A stretch of 48,649 nucleotides of DNA, taken from contig NZ_JYMT01000013.1 in NCBI RefSeq assembly GCF_000938305.1, positions 2,633 through 51,281 of the forward strand, read 5' to 3'. Source of the stretch: Bradyrhizobium sp. LTSP885. GTDB lineage: Bacteria > Pseudomonadota > Alphaproteobacteria > Rhizobiales > Xanthobacteraceae. Made by a program: the position numbers and the translations under genes. This document shows positions 26,955 to 35,396 of the stretch, piece after piece. The notes beneath the pieces are model-generated. The model was not told the origin of the DNA. It saw only the letters and a program-made list of their open reading frames with translations, and searched no databases. Each line of letters opens with the position of its first letter. Position 1 is the stretch's first letter.

Positions 26955-28373
26955 TCATTCAGCCAGTCTGCGTGCCAGCAGGCGGAAACGCAAGATCAGC
27001 AGGATCGCATAAACGGCAGTCCCGAGCGAGAGTCCGATCCAGACACCTTTGGCGCCGAGCGCGGCCCAGAACGCCAGCGCGTAGGCCGACGTGAATCCGA
27101 CCAGCCAGTAGCTGATGGTGGCGAACAGGAGCGGCACCTTTGTGTCGTTCATGCCGCGCAGCGCGCCGGCGGTGGTGGTCTGGACGCCGTCGGCGATGAA
27201 GAAGGTCGCGCCGATCAGCAGCAGCGTCGCGGTGAGCTGTGCCGTGGTGTCGGTCGCTTCGCCAAGGAAGATCGCCGCGATCTCGAATCGCGCCAGGATC
27301 ACCGCGAGCGTCATGATGCTCATGAAGACGCCGCTGAGTGCGACTGCGACATAGCCGGCGCGCCGGAGTGCGCCCGGGTCGCGCCGGCCGACCGCGTGGC
27401 CGACCCGCACCGTCGCGGCCATGCTGATGCCGAACGGCACCATGAACAGGATTGCGGCGATCTGCAGTGCGATCTGATGCGCCGCCAGCGCGGTGGTGCT
27501 GATCAGGCCCATCAAGAGGCCGGCGGCACCGAACATACCGTACTCCAGCAGGAACGACAGCGAGATCGGCGCACCGACGGCCACCAGCTTGCCCATCAGC
27601 GGCCAGTCGATCCGCCAGATCCGGCTGAACACGTGGTATTTCCGGAACGGACGCCGGCGCGCGGCGAACCACGCGCCGGCGAGGAACATGCCGAAATTGA
27701 CCAGCGTGGTCGCAAGTCCCGCGCCAAACAGGCCGAGCTCGGGCATGCCGGCTTTGCCGTAGAGCAGCAAATAGACCAGCACGGCATTGGCCGGGATCGC
27801 CACCAGCGTGATCCACAACACCGGCTCCGGCCGGGTCACCGCGCTCATGAAGCCGCGCAGCGCGATGAACCACAGCGCCGGCAGGATACCCCAGGCCAGC
27901 CCAAACAGATATTGCTGGGCCAGATGCGCAGCCGCGGGCGCCTGGCCGAGCGCGAGCAGCACGGTTTCGCCATGGAACGGCAGCGCCATCAACGGCAGTG
28001 CGATGAACAGCGCCGCCCACAGCCCGACACGCAGCGCGCGCCGCATCACGCGCGGGTCGCGCGCCCCGAACGCCTGCGCCGCCAATGGCGAGACCGCCGA
28101 CACCAGCCCCATGCCGAAGGTAAAGCTGACGAAGAACACGGTGTGCGCCAGCGCCGCCGCGGCCACGGTATCACTGCCCAGCCGTCCGATGAAGGCGAGG
28201 TCGGTTGTCATCATCGCGATCTGGCCGAGTTGCGTCAGCGCAAGCGGCACCGCGAGCTTCAGCGTTTGCGCAAGCTCGGCCGTAACCAGGTTGCCCGGGA
28301 CGGCGAGGGCCGCCCTGGTGACGTTAACGGCCGCGCGCGGCGCGGCCGGTTCGATCTTGTCGATGGAGGTCAT
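26955..28373 (-). CDS. MATE family multidrug efflux transporter
   Basis: A 472-residue member of the MATE (NorM-type) family with about 12 membrane segments. The usual start of the first bundle, LKLAVPLALTQLGQIAMMTTDLAFIGRLG, is visible as shorter blocks (LALTQLGQIAMMTTDLAFIG, LAHTVFFVSFTFGMGLVSAV), and VRVGHAVGRRDP matches the VRVG-hA-G motif of the second bundle. It would expel cationic compounds in exchange for Na+ or H+. It converges with the FUSC gene across 114 bp. The ribosome site is weak. Confidence 0.94.
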   Translation of the reverse strand: MTSIDKIEPAAPRAAVNVTRAALAVPGNLVTAELAQTLKLAVPLALTQLGQIAMMTTDLAFIGRLGSDTVAAAALAHTVFFVSFTFGMGLVSAVSPLAAQAFGARDPRVMRRALRVGLWAALFIALPLMALPFHGETVLLALGQAPAAAHLAQQYLFGLAWGILPALWFIALRGFMSAVTRPEPVLWITLVAIPANAVLVYLLLYGKAGMPELGLFGAGLATTLVNFGMFLAGAWFAARRRPFRKYHVFSRIWRIDWPLMGKLVAVGAPISLSFLLEYGMFGAAGLLMGLISTTALAAHQIALQIAAILFMVPFGISMAATVRVGHAVGRRDPGALRRAGYVAVALSGVFMSIMTLAVILARFEIAAIFLGEATDTTAQLTATLLLIGATFFIADGVQTTTAGALRGMNDTKVPLLFATISYWLVGFTSAYALAFWAALGAKGVWIGLSLGTAVYAILLILRFRLLARRLAE

Positions 28374-28449
28374 GGCGGCACGCTTAGCACGGCAAGCAGG
28401 CTAAAAGCATGGCCAAGCTGCCGCAGGCGATCAAGCTGCCGCAGGAGGA

Positions 28450-28566
28450 CTAGGTCCGCGCCGGAATTCGCTTGATCCTGGCGCCAAGCGCGTTCAGCCG
28501 TTCGTCGATCCGCTCATAGCCACGCTCGATCTGGTCAGCGTTGTTGATCCTGGAGGTGCCCTCGGC
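28450..28566 (-). pseudogene. Relic of murA 3' end (displaced copy)
   Basis: These 117 bp align without gaps to the last 117 bp of the murA-type gene (30058-30174), with 10 mismatches. Of 38 sense codons, six differences are silent and two change an amino acid (Thr to Arg beside the breakpoint and Ser to Thr at the last residue); the stop is TAG instead of TGA. It encodes AEGTSRINNADQIERGYERI and onward to a proper stop. Homology ends sharply at 28566; upstream sequence shows no further murA match. It is the far boundary of a 1.6-kb segment carrying two unfamiliar genes. Confidence 0.88.
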
Positions 28567-28650
28567 AAATCGCATGCGGACGATGATCGAGTTGCCGGAT
28601 CGACGGGTCCAACGCTGGTTGGGCTCGAGATAACAAATGCGTCGCGGCGA

Positions 28651-29478
28651 TCACCTCAAGATATTCCACCAGCCACTGATCGATGTGAAACCGCTAATGA
28701 TATCTTTACATGGGCTGCGCGAGTTCAAATTGAGCATATACTCACCATCGATGTCGGCATAATTGGATGTACCCGCGGTCCGGATAAAGAGGCAGTCGTA
28801 CCCATTCGCATTCACAGTAAACGTCGGAAGAGCGTTACTCGCTCCTCCGGATGAACGGGCTTTGTAGCCGATCAGATAGTTCTGGGTTGCGAGGCTTATC
28901 TGCTTCTTGCGCAACGCATCCAGTAGCTCATCCTTCGTCACGAACGTCGTGCGATAGTTCCAGGTCTGAAATCGGAGAGCTGGAGTGGTTTCCGTGTCGA
29001 CGCTGTCGTTCCAGGTGCGGCCAGTGTCATCGACGTAGCGCTTGTCGAATTCCGACTGCTCTCCGTTCAAGTCTCTATTGAAGTCTTCGTGAGTTCGTTG
29101 ATGGAGAGATCGATAGGCGATGCCACTTTTGTCTCGATTCCAGTAGCCGGGGCTTCGAAATAGATACTGCTTATCCGGGACGTTACCTCCGACCCTTACG
29201 AGCGCAACGTGGACCGACACGAAGCTGGGCTGTGAATCGGTGGCGCCCACGTGGTTCACCGCAAAGGTCAATGCGGATGTGTCTAGATTCGTGCATCGGT
29301 TGCGGGAGAGCACAAAATAGTTTGGCCCCCTCACGAACGCTAACGTACCAAATGGCTCTGCCGCAAACTGCTGATCGCGCTCGTTTCGTTCCCATCTACC
29401 GCACTCAGAGGCGGCCGCCGCTGTCACAAGACAGCTCAGTGTTGCAACTGAACAAATCGCCAAGTGTAAGATGCGCAT
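28651..29478 (-). CDS. Hypothetical secreted protein in murA-flanking insert
   Basis: A 275-residue protein I cannot assign to a family. It begins with a clear signal peptide (MRILHLAICSVATLSCLVTA, cleavage near AAA-SECGR), so it is exported. The mature part has four to five Cys (ECGRW, RNRCTN, YDCLF, SPCKD) that could form disulfides, and is rich in Asn, Ser, Thr and Tyr. Its base composition is visibly less GC-rich than all flanking chromosomal genes. It is the second gene of a probable two-gene operon, 33 bp after the membrane-protein gene, and both lie between the intact and relic murA 3' ends, so they were probably acquired as a unit. Confidence 0.75.
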   Translation of the reverse strand: MRILHLAICSVATLSCLVTAAAASECGRWERNERDQQFAAEPFGTLAFVRGPNYFVLSRNRCTNLDTSALTFAVNHVGATDSQPSFVSVHVALVRVGGNVPDKQYLFRSPGYWNRDKSGIAYRSLHQRTHEDFNRDLNGEQSEFDKRYVDDTGRTWNDSVDTETTPALRFQTWNYRTTFVTKDELLDALRKKQISLATQNYLIGYKARSSGGASNALPTFTVNANGYDCLFIRTAGTSNYADIDGEYMLNLNSRSPCKDIISGFTSISGWWNILR

Positions 29479-29511
29479 GCCCCTATCCCTTTGGTTGCAC
29501 GGTGGCGCTCT

Positions 29512-29952
29512 CTATTGTCCAGGCGGAGCGGGAGATGGCGCTTCGGGTGCCGGGGTGCCGCCGCCAGTGGCTGATTTTGGCTTTGTGAAGAAGGGAAGTG
29601 CGAATTGAAAAACCAGCGCAACCGCGGCGAACGTTGTGATGTTATTTTTGAAGGATAGGGTGCTCGCGAAAACGTTCATAAGCACATGATCGACTTCGTC
29701 CGGGATGAGCAGGAAAAACCAGGCCAAGTAGCTTACCATCATGAGCGCAATCTGCGGCCATGACGCGATGCCGAGTATTCGCTTTGCATATACCGGTAAA
29801 AGAGCCGTGAGCAGGATACCTAAAACGACAAGAGAATTTGGACTGCTTGCGAGGAAGGCCTTAAGCAGAACGACGAAGCTCACAAATTCGCCAGGAACCG
29901 TCTTAGCTATAGTTTCGATTGGCGTGTCATTGGATTTTTGTTGCTGATCCAA
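29512..29952 (-). CDS. Hypothetical small membrane protein in murA-flanking insert
   Basis: A 146-residue protein of unknown family. Three or four hydrophobic stretches are seen (EFVSFVVLLKAFL, LVVLGILLTALLPVYA, IALMMVSYLAWFFLLIP, TTFAAVALVFQFALPFF), and it ends in a short proline-rich tail (GGTPAPEAPSPAPPGQ). I start it at a TTG at 29952, with GGGAG six bases upstream, because a good promoter lies just before; the same frame is open back to a TTG at 30012, adding 20 residues. The AT-rich composition and the position in the insert point to transfer. It is probably co-transcribed with the secreted-protein gene. Confidence 0.65.
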   Translation of the reverse strand: MDQQQKSNDTPIETIAKTVPGEFVSFVVLLKAFLASSPNSLVVLGILLTALLPVYAKRILGIASWPQIALMMVSYLAWFFLLIPDEVDHVLMNVFASTLSFKNNITTFAAVALVFQFALPFFTKPKSATGGGTPAPEAPSPAPPGQ

Positions 29953-29983
29953 AGCAATCTCCCGCGTCGATCGGGCAGAAAAA

Positions 29984-30012
29984 TAGATAAAGTAAACCAG
30001 TGAACCGTACAA
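29984..30012 (-). promoter_or_regulatory. Candidate sigma-70 promoter of the insert operon
   Basis: On the minus strand TTGTAC (30012-30007) and TATCTA (29989-29984) are separated by 17 bp, close to the TTGACA/TATAAT consensus. It lies about 30 bp ahead of the proposed TTG start at 29952 and would drive both insert genes independently of murA. Confidence 0.45.
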
Positions 30013-30031
30013 CGAGAGATTGTGGAGTGTC

Positions 30032-30048
30032 CAGCCCGAAAAGGGCTG
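30032..30048 (-). terminator. Hairpin behind the murA-type gene
   Basis: Arms CAGCCC and GGGCTG around a five-base loop, about 10 bp past the murA stop codon. No T-run follows, so termination strength is uncertain. It lies inside the inserted segment, just after the intact 3' end, where it would insulate murA from the insert operon. Confidence 0.4.
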
Positions 30049-30057
30049 TCGCAGGGG

Positions 30058-31350
30058 TCAGGATCGCGCCGGAATCCGCTTGATCCTGGCGCCGAGCGCG
30101 TTCAGCCGCTCGTCGATCCGCTCATAGCCGCGCTCGATCTGGTCGGCGTTGTTGATCGTGGAGGTGCCCTCGGCGCAAACAGCGGCGAGCAGCATCGCCA
30201 TGCCGGCGCGGATATCGGGCGAGCTCATCGGCGCGCCGCGCAGCCGGCTGGGACCTGCGACGACCGCGCGATGCGGGTCGCACAGCACGATGCGGCCGCC
30301 CATCGCGATCAGATTGTCGACGAAGAACATTCGCGATTCGAACATCTTCTCGTGCATCAGGATGATGCCGTCGCACTGGGTGGCAGTGACGATTGCGATC
30401 GACATCAGGTCCGCCGGGAAGGCCGGCCAGGGCTGATCCTCAAGCTTCGGCACATGGCCGCCGAAATCGTCCTGGATTTTCATGGTCTGGCCCGACGGCA
30501 CCACGAGATCGTCGTCCTCGACGCCGCAGACGATGCCGAGCCGTTCAAAACCCATCCGGATCGAGCGCAGATGCTCGACGCCGGCCCGCGCGATGCGCAG
30601 CGGCGAGCGCGTCACCGCGGCGAGTCCGATCAGCGAACCGACCTCGATATGATCGGGCTGGATTGCGTAGGTCGCGCCGCCGAGCGTCGCTGGCCCGTGC
30701 ACGATGATGGTGTTGGTACCGATGCCCTCGATCTTGGCGCCAAGCGCGACCAGGAAATGCGCGAGGTCCTGCACATGCGGCTCGGAGGCCGCGTTGCGCA
30801 AGTAAGTGGTGCCGCGAGCGGCCACGGCGGCCACCAGCGCATTCTCGGTCGCGGTGACACTGGGCTCGTCGAGGAACACGTCGGCGCCCTTCAGGCGCGA
30901 GGCGCGGAATTCGAGCCGGTGCGTCGCGGTGACGGTAGCGCCGAGCTGTTCGAAGGCCAAAAAGTGCGTGTCGAGACGCCGGCGGCCGATCACGTCGCCG
31001 CCGGGCGGCGGCAGCGCCACCTCGCCGCAGCGGGCGAGCAGCGGGCCCGCGAGCAGGATCGAGGCGCGGATGCGTGCACACAGCTCGGGATCGAGATCGG
31101 CGGCGCGGATCTCCTTGGCATGGATCACAAGCGTGTTGCGCTCGGTCCATTCGGCCGAGGCGCCGACCGAGCGGCACAGCTCGACCAGTGTTTCGGTATC
31201 GCGGATCCGCGGGACGTTGGTCAGCGTGACCGGATGTTCGGTGAGAAGCGCCGCGGCGATGATCGGCAGCGCGGCGTTCTTGTTGCCGGACGGCTCGATG
31301 GTACCGGACAGCCGGCGGCCGCCCTCTACGATGTACTGGATAGGCGCCAC
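30058..31350 (-). CDS. murA: UDP-GlcNAc 1-carboxyvinyltransferase (MurA-type), Cys-to-Asp active site
   Basis: A 430-residue EPSP-synthase-fold enzyme, the usual MurA length. MurA transfers enolpyruvate from PEP to UDP-GlcNAc, the first committed step of peptidoglycan synthesis. The N-terminal GNKNAALP motif with the conserved Lys/Asn (K24, N25), the RIRASILLAGPLLARCG segment, and the C-terminal EGTSTINNADQIERGYERI are present. At the catalytic-loop position where E. coli MurA has Cys115, this protein has Asp119 (PPGGDVIGRRRLD). The start is a GTG at 31350 with GGGGA upstream. Its last 117 bp are duplicated at 28450-28566. It may be a second MurA rather than the sole copy; this cannot be decided from the window. 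Confidence 0.93.
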   Translation of the reverse strand: MAPIQYIVEGGRRLSGTIEPSGNKNAALPIIAAALLTEHPVTLTNVPRIRDTETLVELCRSVGASAEWTERNTLVIHAKEIRAADLDPELCARIRASILLAGPLLARCGEVALPPPGGDVIGRRRLDTHFLAFEQLGATVTATHRLEFRASRLKGADVFLDEPSVTATENALVAAVAARGTTYLRNAASEPHVQDLAHFLVALGAKIEGIGTNTIIVHGPATLGGATYAIQPDHIEVGSLIGLAAVTRSPLRIARAGVEHLRSIRMGFERLGIVCGVEDDDLVVPSGQTMKIQDDFGGHVPKLEDQPWPAFPADLMSIAIVTATQCDGIILMHEKMFESRMFFVDNLIAMGGRIVLCDPHRAVVAGPSRLRGAPMSSPDIRAGMAMLLAAVCAEGTSTINNADQIERGYERIDERLNALGARIKRIPARS

Positions 31351-31529
31351 GCGGAAATGTCCCCTGACAGATAAAGTCTGACTGAGCTACCCGAAATTCA
31401 ACAATAGAATCAAGGGTTGCTGGCCAACCGTAACACAAATCCATGACTCGAATAACGCAAATCCGGACTCTGCAAACCGCCTCTCATGAGCCCCGCTCGG
31501 CGCCGCGGGCCAGCGCCGAGCGTCTCCGT

Positions 31530-32147
31530 TCAAGAAACAGCCGACGTGCCGGTCAGCCTTATATGCGCCTCGGTCGGCTTGCGGCCGGCACCGTTGATCG
31601 GCGTGATATCCTGCGGACAGGCTGAGAAAACCACATAGCAATCCCGTGTCGCGCGCAGGGTGACGTGGTCGCCCGGCCGGCTCAGCGGCTCGCCCTGGGT
31701 CAGGCTGAGGTCGGCATTGACCGGGATGTTCATAAACAGATTGAGCGGCTGGGGCACATGGCCGGCGGTCAGGCCGATTTCTGCCATGGCCTCGATCATG
31801 TTGTCGGCGCAGTTGCGGTGATAGTGCGTGCAGCCCAGATGTTCGTAGCGCCAGCGGTCGCACGCCGCCATCAGCGTGTCGTGGATGCCGGGCGAGGTGT
31901 CTTCCTCCAGCACCAGGATCGGTTCGCGCTTGTTTGTGAACAGGGTCTGGCCCGCAGCCGGCATCAACCTGCCGTTCTCGACCCTTGTGTGCTCCATCGA
32001 CATGTGATGTCCGAGGTCCTCTGCGCAGAACGCCCAGGTGTCCACCACCTGCGAGCCATGGGTATTGATAATCTGCACGGCTTGTCCCTTGCTTAGCCGT
32101 ACCGCCTTGCCGCGCGTGGCTGGAATGGTGTCGTGTGGCTCGGTCAT
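31530..32147 (-). CDS. DUF1989 (urea carboxylase-associated) family protein
   Basis: A 205-residue protein of the DUF1989 family. Members of this family next to urea carboxylase (UAAP1/UAAP2) have been identified as carboxyguanidine deiminase subunits in guanidine breakdown; others stand alone. The family core is visible: SQVVDTWAF, HMSMEHTRV, SPGIHDTLMAACD, and the cysteine-rich GCTHYHRNCADNM. A near-perfect AAGGAGG ribosome site precedes the ATG. It is the last gene of the seven-gene ureohydrolase/ABC operon, 11 bp after the first ureohydrolase. A role on a guanidine- or urea-derived intermediate is inference from family and context. Confidence 0.9.
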   Translation of the reverse strand: MTEPHDTIPATRGKAVRLSKGQAVQIINTHGSQVVDTWAFCAEDLGHHMSMEHTRVENGRLMPAAGQTLFTNKREPILVLEEDTSPGIHDTLMAACDRWRYEHLGCTHYHRNCADNMIEAMAEIGLTAGHVPQPLNLFMNIPVNADLSLTQGEPLSRPGDHVTLRATRDCYVVFSACPQDITPINGAGRKPTEAHIRLTGTSAVS

Positions 32148-32158
32148 GATTTCCTCCT

Positions 32159-33127
32159 TCAGGTGGCGTGACGGTTGGCGCGGTGCGCCGCCCAGCGGGG
32201 CTGGGCGCAGATATGACCCAGGAATTCGATGACGGTCAGCGCGCCCAGATAGGCGGTGACGCCGGTGCCGACATCAAGCGGCGGGTTGACCTCGACGAAA
32301 TCGAAGCCAGCGATATCGTGCCGCTCGGCAATGGCCTTCAGGCTGTCGCGAAGCTCGGCGTAACTCATCCCGTTGGGCTCGGCCGAGACACAGCCCGGTA
32401 CCAGCGACATGTCCATGGCGTCGACATCGATGCTGACATAGACCCGCGAGTTCTCGGGCAGCAGGTCGGCGACGCCTTGCGGGCCGATCCGGCGGAACTC
32501 GCCCATCGGAATCACCCGGTTGCCGGCGTTGATGATGTCCTCCACCTGCGCGGGCGAATGGCGCAGACTGCGAATCCCGACCTGGGTCAGGCTCAGCGTG
32601 TTGTCCATGCCGGCGATATGGCGAAAGGCATGGCTGTTGGTGATGGTCAGGTCATTCTCGAACGGCGCGTAGTCGGTGTGCGCATCGAAATGGATGACGT
32701 GCAGCTTCTCGTCGAAGGCCCGGAACACCGGATAGGTGATGGCATGATCGCCGCCGAGCACCACCGGCAATGCGCCGCGATCGATAATGCCGCGCACCAT
32801 GGCGGTGATGTTGTCAAAGGTGCGGGGCGCGTTGGCCGGATGGATGTCGACGTCGCCGGCATCGGCGATCAGTCCCCGCGACATTTCCTCGACCAGATAT
32901 TCGCGCCGGGTCTCCGGATCGTAATAGCCCCGGCCGCTGCCGTAGAACCGCAGCGAATGCTCACGCAATGCGCGCGGCGCAAAGCGGCTACCGGGCAGGA
33001 ACGGCGAACCTTCGTCGAACGGCACGCCGAGTACGGCGATGGCCGCGTCAAGCGTGGACAGGTCCTCGCAGATTGGTGCACGCAGGAAGGACGGGATGCC
33101 GACATAGGGCCGGTTGACGCGGGACAT
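32159..33127 (-). CDS. Agmatinase/arginase-family ureohydrolase (copy A)
   Basis: A 322-residue ureohydrolase that would release urea from a guanidino compound using a bimetal centre. The metal ligands are complete: GGDH (125-128), DAHTD (148-152), and D234/D236 in SIDVDAMD. Length and the GVPFDEGSPFLPGSRFAP N-terminal block fit the agmatinase/guanidinobutyrase/guanidinopropionase branch rather than true arginase. The substrate-loop NSHAFRH segment differs from the corresponding region of copy B, so the two likely act on different substrates or form different oligomers. It starts 3 bp after the ATPase stop codon and is translationally coupled. Confidence 0.93.
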   Translation of the reverse strand: MSRVNRPYVGIPSFLRAPICEDLSTLDAAIAVLGVPFDEGSPFLPGSRFAPRALREHSLRFYGSGRGYYDPETRREYLVEEMSRGLIADAGDVDIHPANAPRTFDNITAMVRGIIDRGALPVVLGGDHAITYPVFRAFDEKLHVIHFDAHTDYAPFENDLTITNSHAFRHIAGMDNTLSLTQVGIRSLRHSPAQVEDIINAGNRVIPMGEFRRIGPQGVADLLPENSRVYVSIDVDAMDMSLVPGCVSAEPNGMSYAELRDSLKAIAERHDIAGFDFVEVNPPLDVGTGVTAYLGALTVIEFLGHICAQPRWAAHRANRHAT

Positions 33128-33130
33128 GGC

Positions 33131-33946
33131 TTACTCCGTGATGTTGCTCGGGGTCAGGGGATGGATCGGGCGGCGGTCCGCCTGCACCAGATCGAGAAAA
33201 CTGCGCAGGCGCGGCTCTTTCGGTGCGGAAATGATTTCGCGCGCCGGCCCTTGTTCCAGGATGCGGCCATGGTCCATGAAGGCGATGCGGTCGGCGACGT
33301 TGGCCGCGAAGCCGATCTCGTGGGTGACGACCAGCATGGTCATGCCGATCTCGGCCAATGATCGCAGCACGGTGAGCACCTCGCCCACCAGCTCGGGATC
33401 CAGCGCGGAGGTCGGCTCGTCGAACAGCATCAGCGCCGGATCCATCGCCAGTGCCCGCGCGATCGCCACCCGCTGCTTCTGCCCGCCGGAGAGCGCATGC
33501 GGATAACGGTCCATGCGGTCGGCGAGCCCGAGCCGCTCCAGCAGTTCCTCGCCGCGCCGAATCGCCTCCACGCGCGGGCGGCGCCGCACGACAATCTGCG
33601 CGCGCACCACGTTCTCCAGCGCAGTCATGTGCGGCCAGAGATTGAACTGCTGGAAGACGATGCCGATTTTTGGGCGCAACGCATCGATCTGGCGGCGGCT
33701 TTGCCGGCGGACCACGCCACCCGGCGTCAGTTCACGCCCGAACGGCTTGCCGGTCACTTCGATGAAGCCGTCGTCGGGCTGTTCGAGCCAGGTCAGGCAG
33801 CGCAGCAGCGTGCTCTTGCCGCAGCCGCTTGGGCCGATCAATGCGACAATCTCGCCTTCGCGCACATCGAGATAGACCTGATCAAGCGCGGTGACGCCGA
33901 AAAAGCGCTTGGTCAAGGCCGAGACCCGCAGGATGGGCGCACTCAT
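33131..33946 (-). CDS. Amino-acid ABC transporter ATP-binding protein
   Basis: A 271-residue ATPase of the polar amino-acid (PAAT) importer class. Walker A is GPSGCGKS (38-45), the signature [15 protein letters not shown], Walker [16 protein letters not shown], and the switch His lies in LVVTHEIGF. The ATG at 33946 overlaps the permease stop by 4 bp (ATGA), showing coupling. The open frame upstream of it is only the opposite frame of the permease gene. It powers the importer formed with the two permeases and the binding protein at 35397-36254. Confidence 0.95.
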   Translation of the reverse strand: MSAPILRVSALTKRFFGVTALDQVYLDVREGEIVALIGPSGCGKSTLLRCLTWLEQPDDGFIEVTGKPFGRELTPGGVVRRQSRRQIDALRPKIGIVFQQFNLWPHMTALENVVRAQIVVRRRPRVEAIRRGEELLERLGLADRMDRYPHALSGGQKQRVAIARALAMDPALMLFDEPTSALDPELVGEVLTVLRSLAEIGMTMLVVTHEIGFAANVADRIAFMDHGRILEQGPAREIISAPKEPRLRSFLDLVQADRRPIHPLTPSNITE

Positions 33947-34665
33947 GAGGCCCTCCGCGCGACGAGCGAGAGATAGCGCTCGGCGATCGGGTTGCGGCTG
34001 ACGCTCTCGGCCTGCGCTGTACCGACCCGGCGCTCCAGGCGTCGCGAGGCTTCCGCGATCACGCTCGCGATCAGCCAGTAGATCGATGCCACCGCCGCGA
34101 ACACCTCGAAGGGCGCGAATGTGTTCCCCTGCACCACCAGGCTCTGGTAGGTGAGCTCCGGCACCGTGATGGAGGAGAGCACGGCCGACTCCTTCATCAT
34201 GGTCAGCGTCATGTTGGTGGACGGTGGCACCAGCGCGCGCAGGATCTGCGGCGCCACCACGTGCCACATGGCGCTGGCGGGTGACATGCCGATGGCGCGA
34301 GCGCTTTCGAACTGGCCGCGCGGCAGGGCAAGGATCGCAGCACGCACGATCTCGGCGTAATAGGCGCTGGCGAAAAGCGCCAGCGCCACGGTCCCGACCA
34401 GCGTCGCCGGCAGGCGGATGCCCGCAAACGGCAAGCCGTAATAGACCACGAACAGAAGGATGATGAAGGGGATGTTGCGCAGCGTCTCGACATAGGAGGC
34501 GGTGACAAGCCGCAGCGGCCAACCCGGCATCAGTGCGATCAACGCCACCACGATTCCCGCCGCATAGCCGATCGCCATCGCCGCTACCGAGACCTGGATG
34601 GTCAGCCAGGCGCCCTGCAGCAGCAGCGGCCAGTAGTCGGCGAGCACGGTGGGATCAAAGTGCAT
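33943..34665 (-). CDS. Amino-acid ABC transporter permease 1
   Basis: A 240-residue inner-membrane subunit of the HisMQ/GlnP type with about five membrane segments. The N-terminal block [20 protein letters not shown] and the cytoplasmic EAA loop ([21 protein letters not shown], interaction with the ATPase) are clear. The stop codon overlaps the ATPase start, and it begins 3 bp after permease 2 ends. It pairs with permease 2 to form the channel. Confidence 0.94.
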   Translation of the reverse strand: MHFDPTVLADYWPLLLQGAWLTIQVSVAAMAIGYAAGIVVALIALMPGWPLRLVTASYVETLRNIPFIILLFVVYYGLPFAGIRLPATLVGTVALALFASAYYAEIVRAAILALPRGQFESARAIGMSPASAMWHVVAPQILRALVPPSTNMTLTMMKESAVLSSITVPELTYQSLVVQGNTFAPFEVFAAVASIYWLIASVIAEASRRLERRVGTAQAESVSRNPIAERYLSLVARRAS

Positions 34666-34668
34666 TGC

Positions 34669-35328
34669 TCAGATCCGTGCCGTGGCGAAGCGCGCCTCCG
34701 TCATCCTGCCGGACAGGCTGATGACGAGATTGATGACCAGGAACACCAGGGCCGATCCGATCATGGTTTCGAACGGCCGGTAGTTCGCGCTGGCGATCTG
34801 CTGCGCGGTACGCAGCACGTCGACGACCGTGATGACCGACAACAGCGCGGTGCCCTTCACCACGATGGTCGCCTCGTTGATCAGCACCGGAACGATGCGG
34901 CGGAACAGTTGCGGCAGCACGACCTTCAGCCAGATCGCACGCGGCGGCAGGCCGAGCGCCGTCGCCGCCTCGATCTGGCCGGTCTCGATGGTGGCGAGGC
35001 CGCCGCGCATGCTCTCGCTGACAAAGACCATGCTGTTGAACACAATGGCGGAGACGCCGGCCACCTCCGGCGAGAGATCGAGACCGATGGCCGGCAGCAC
35101 ATAATAGACGATGAAGATCTGGATCAGCAGCGGCGTGCCGCGCACGAAGCTGATGATGACGGCGATGATCATGTTCACCGCGGTGATTTTCAGCGACCGC
35201 ACGATCGTGAACGCAGTGCCCAGCACAACCGACAGCAGCATGATGATGGCGGCCAGTCGGATATTGACCAGCGCCGCGTTCATGAGACTTGGCAGGATCG
35301 AAAACAGGTAATCGAGCTTGAAGCCCAT
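34669..35328 (-). CDS. Amino-acid ABC transporter permease 2
   Basis: A 219-residue permease of the same family as its downstream neighbour, with the N-terminal block LVNIRLAAIIMLLSVVLGTA, segment YYVLPAIGLDLSPEVAGVSA and EAA loop EAATALGLPPRAIWLKVVLPQ. About five membrane segments are visible. It follows the binding-protein gene by 68 bp, and an AAGGG ribosome site lies before the ATG. Two distinct permeases imply a heterodimeric channel, as in HisMQ. Confidence 0.94.
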   Translation of the reverse strand: MGFKLDYLFSILPSLMNAALVNIRLAAIIMLLSVVLGTAFTIVRSLKITAVNMIIAVIISFVRGTPLLIQIFIVYYVLPAIGLDLSPEVAGVSAIVFNSMVFVSESMRGGLATIETGQIEAATALGLPPRAIWLKVVLPQLFRRIVPVLINEATIVVKGTALLSVITVVDVLRTAQQIASANYRPFETMIGSALVFLVINLVISLSGRMTEARFATARI

Positions 35329-35396
35329 GGAGGGTGCCCTTCATGTCGCGTGAAACGAACGTTGCCGGGCCTCCTGCTGCCTCGCCGCCGCGCGGC

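Noticed and set aside
28567..28650. Open frame joining the murA relic to the secreted-protein gene
   Set aside because: The frame is open by chance between the two stops; the 28 codons show no similarity to MurA or to the secreted protein.
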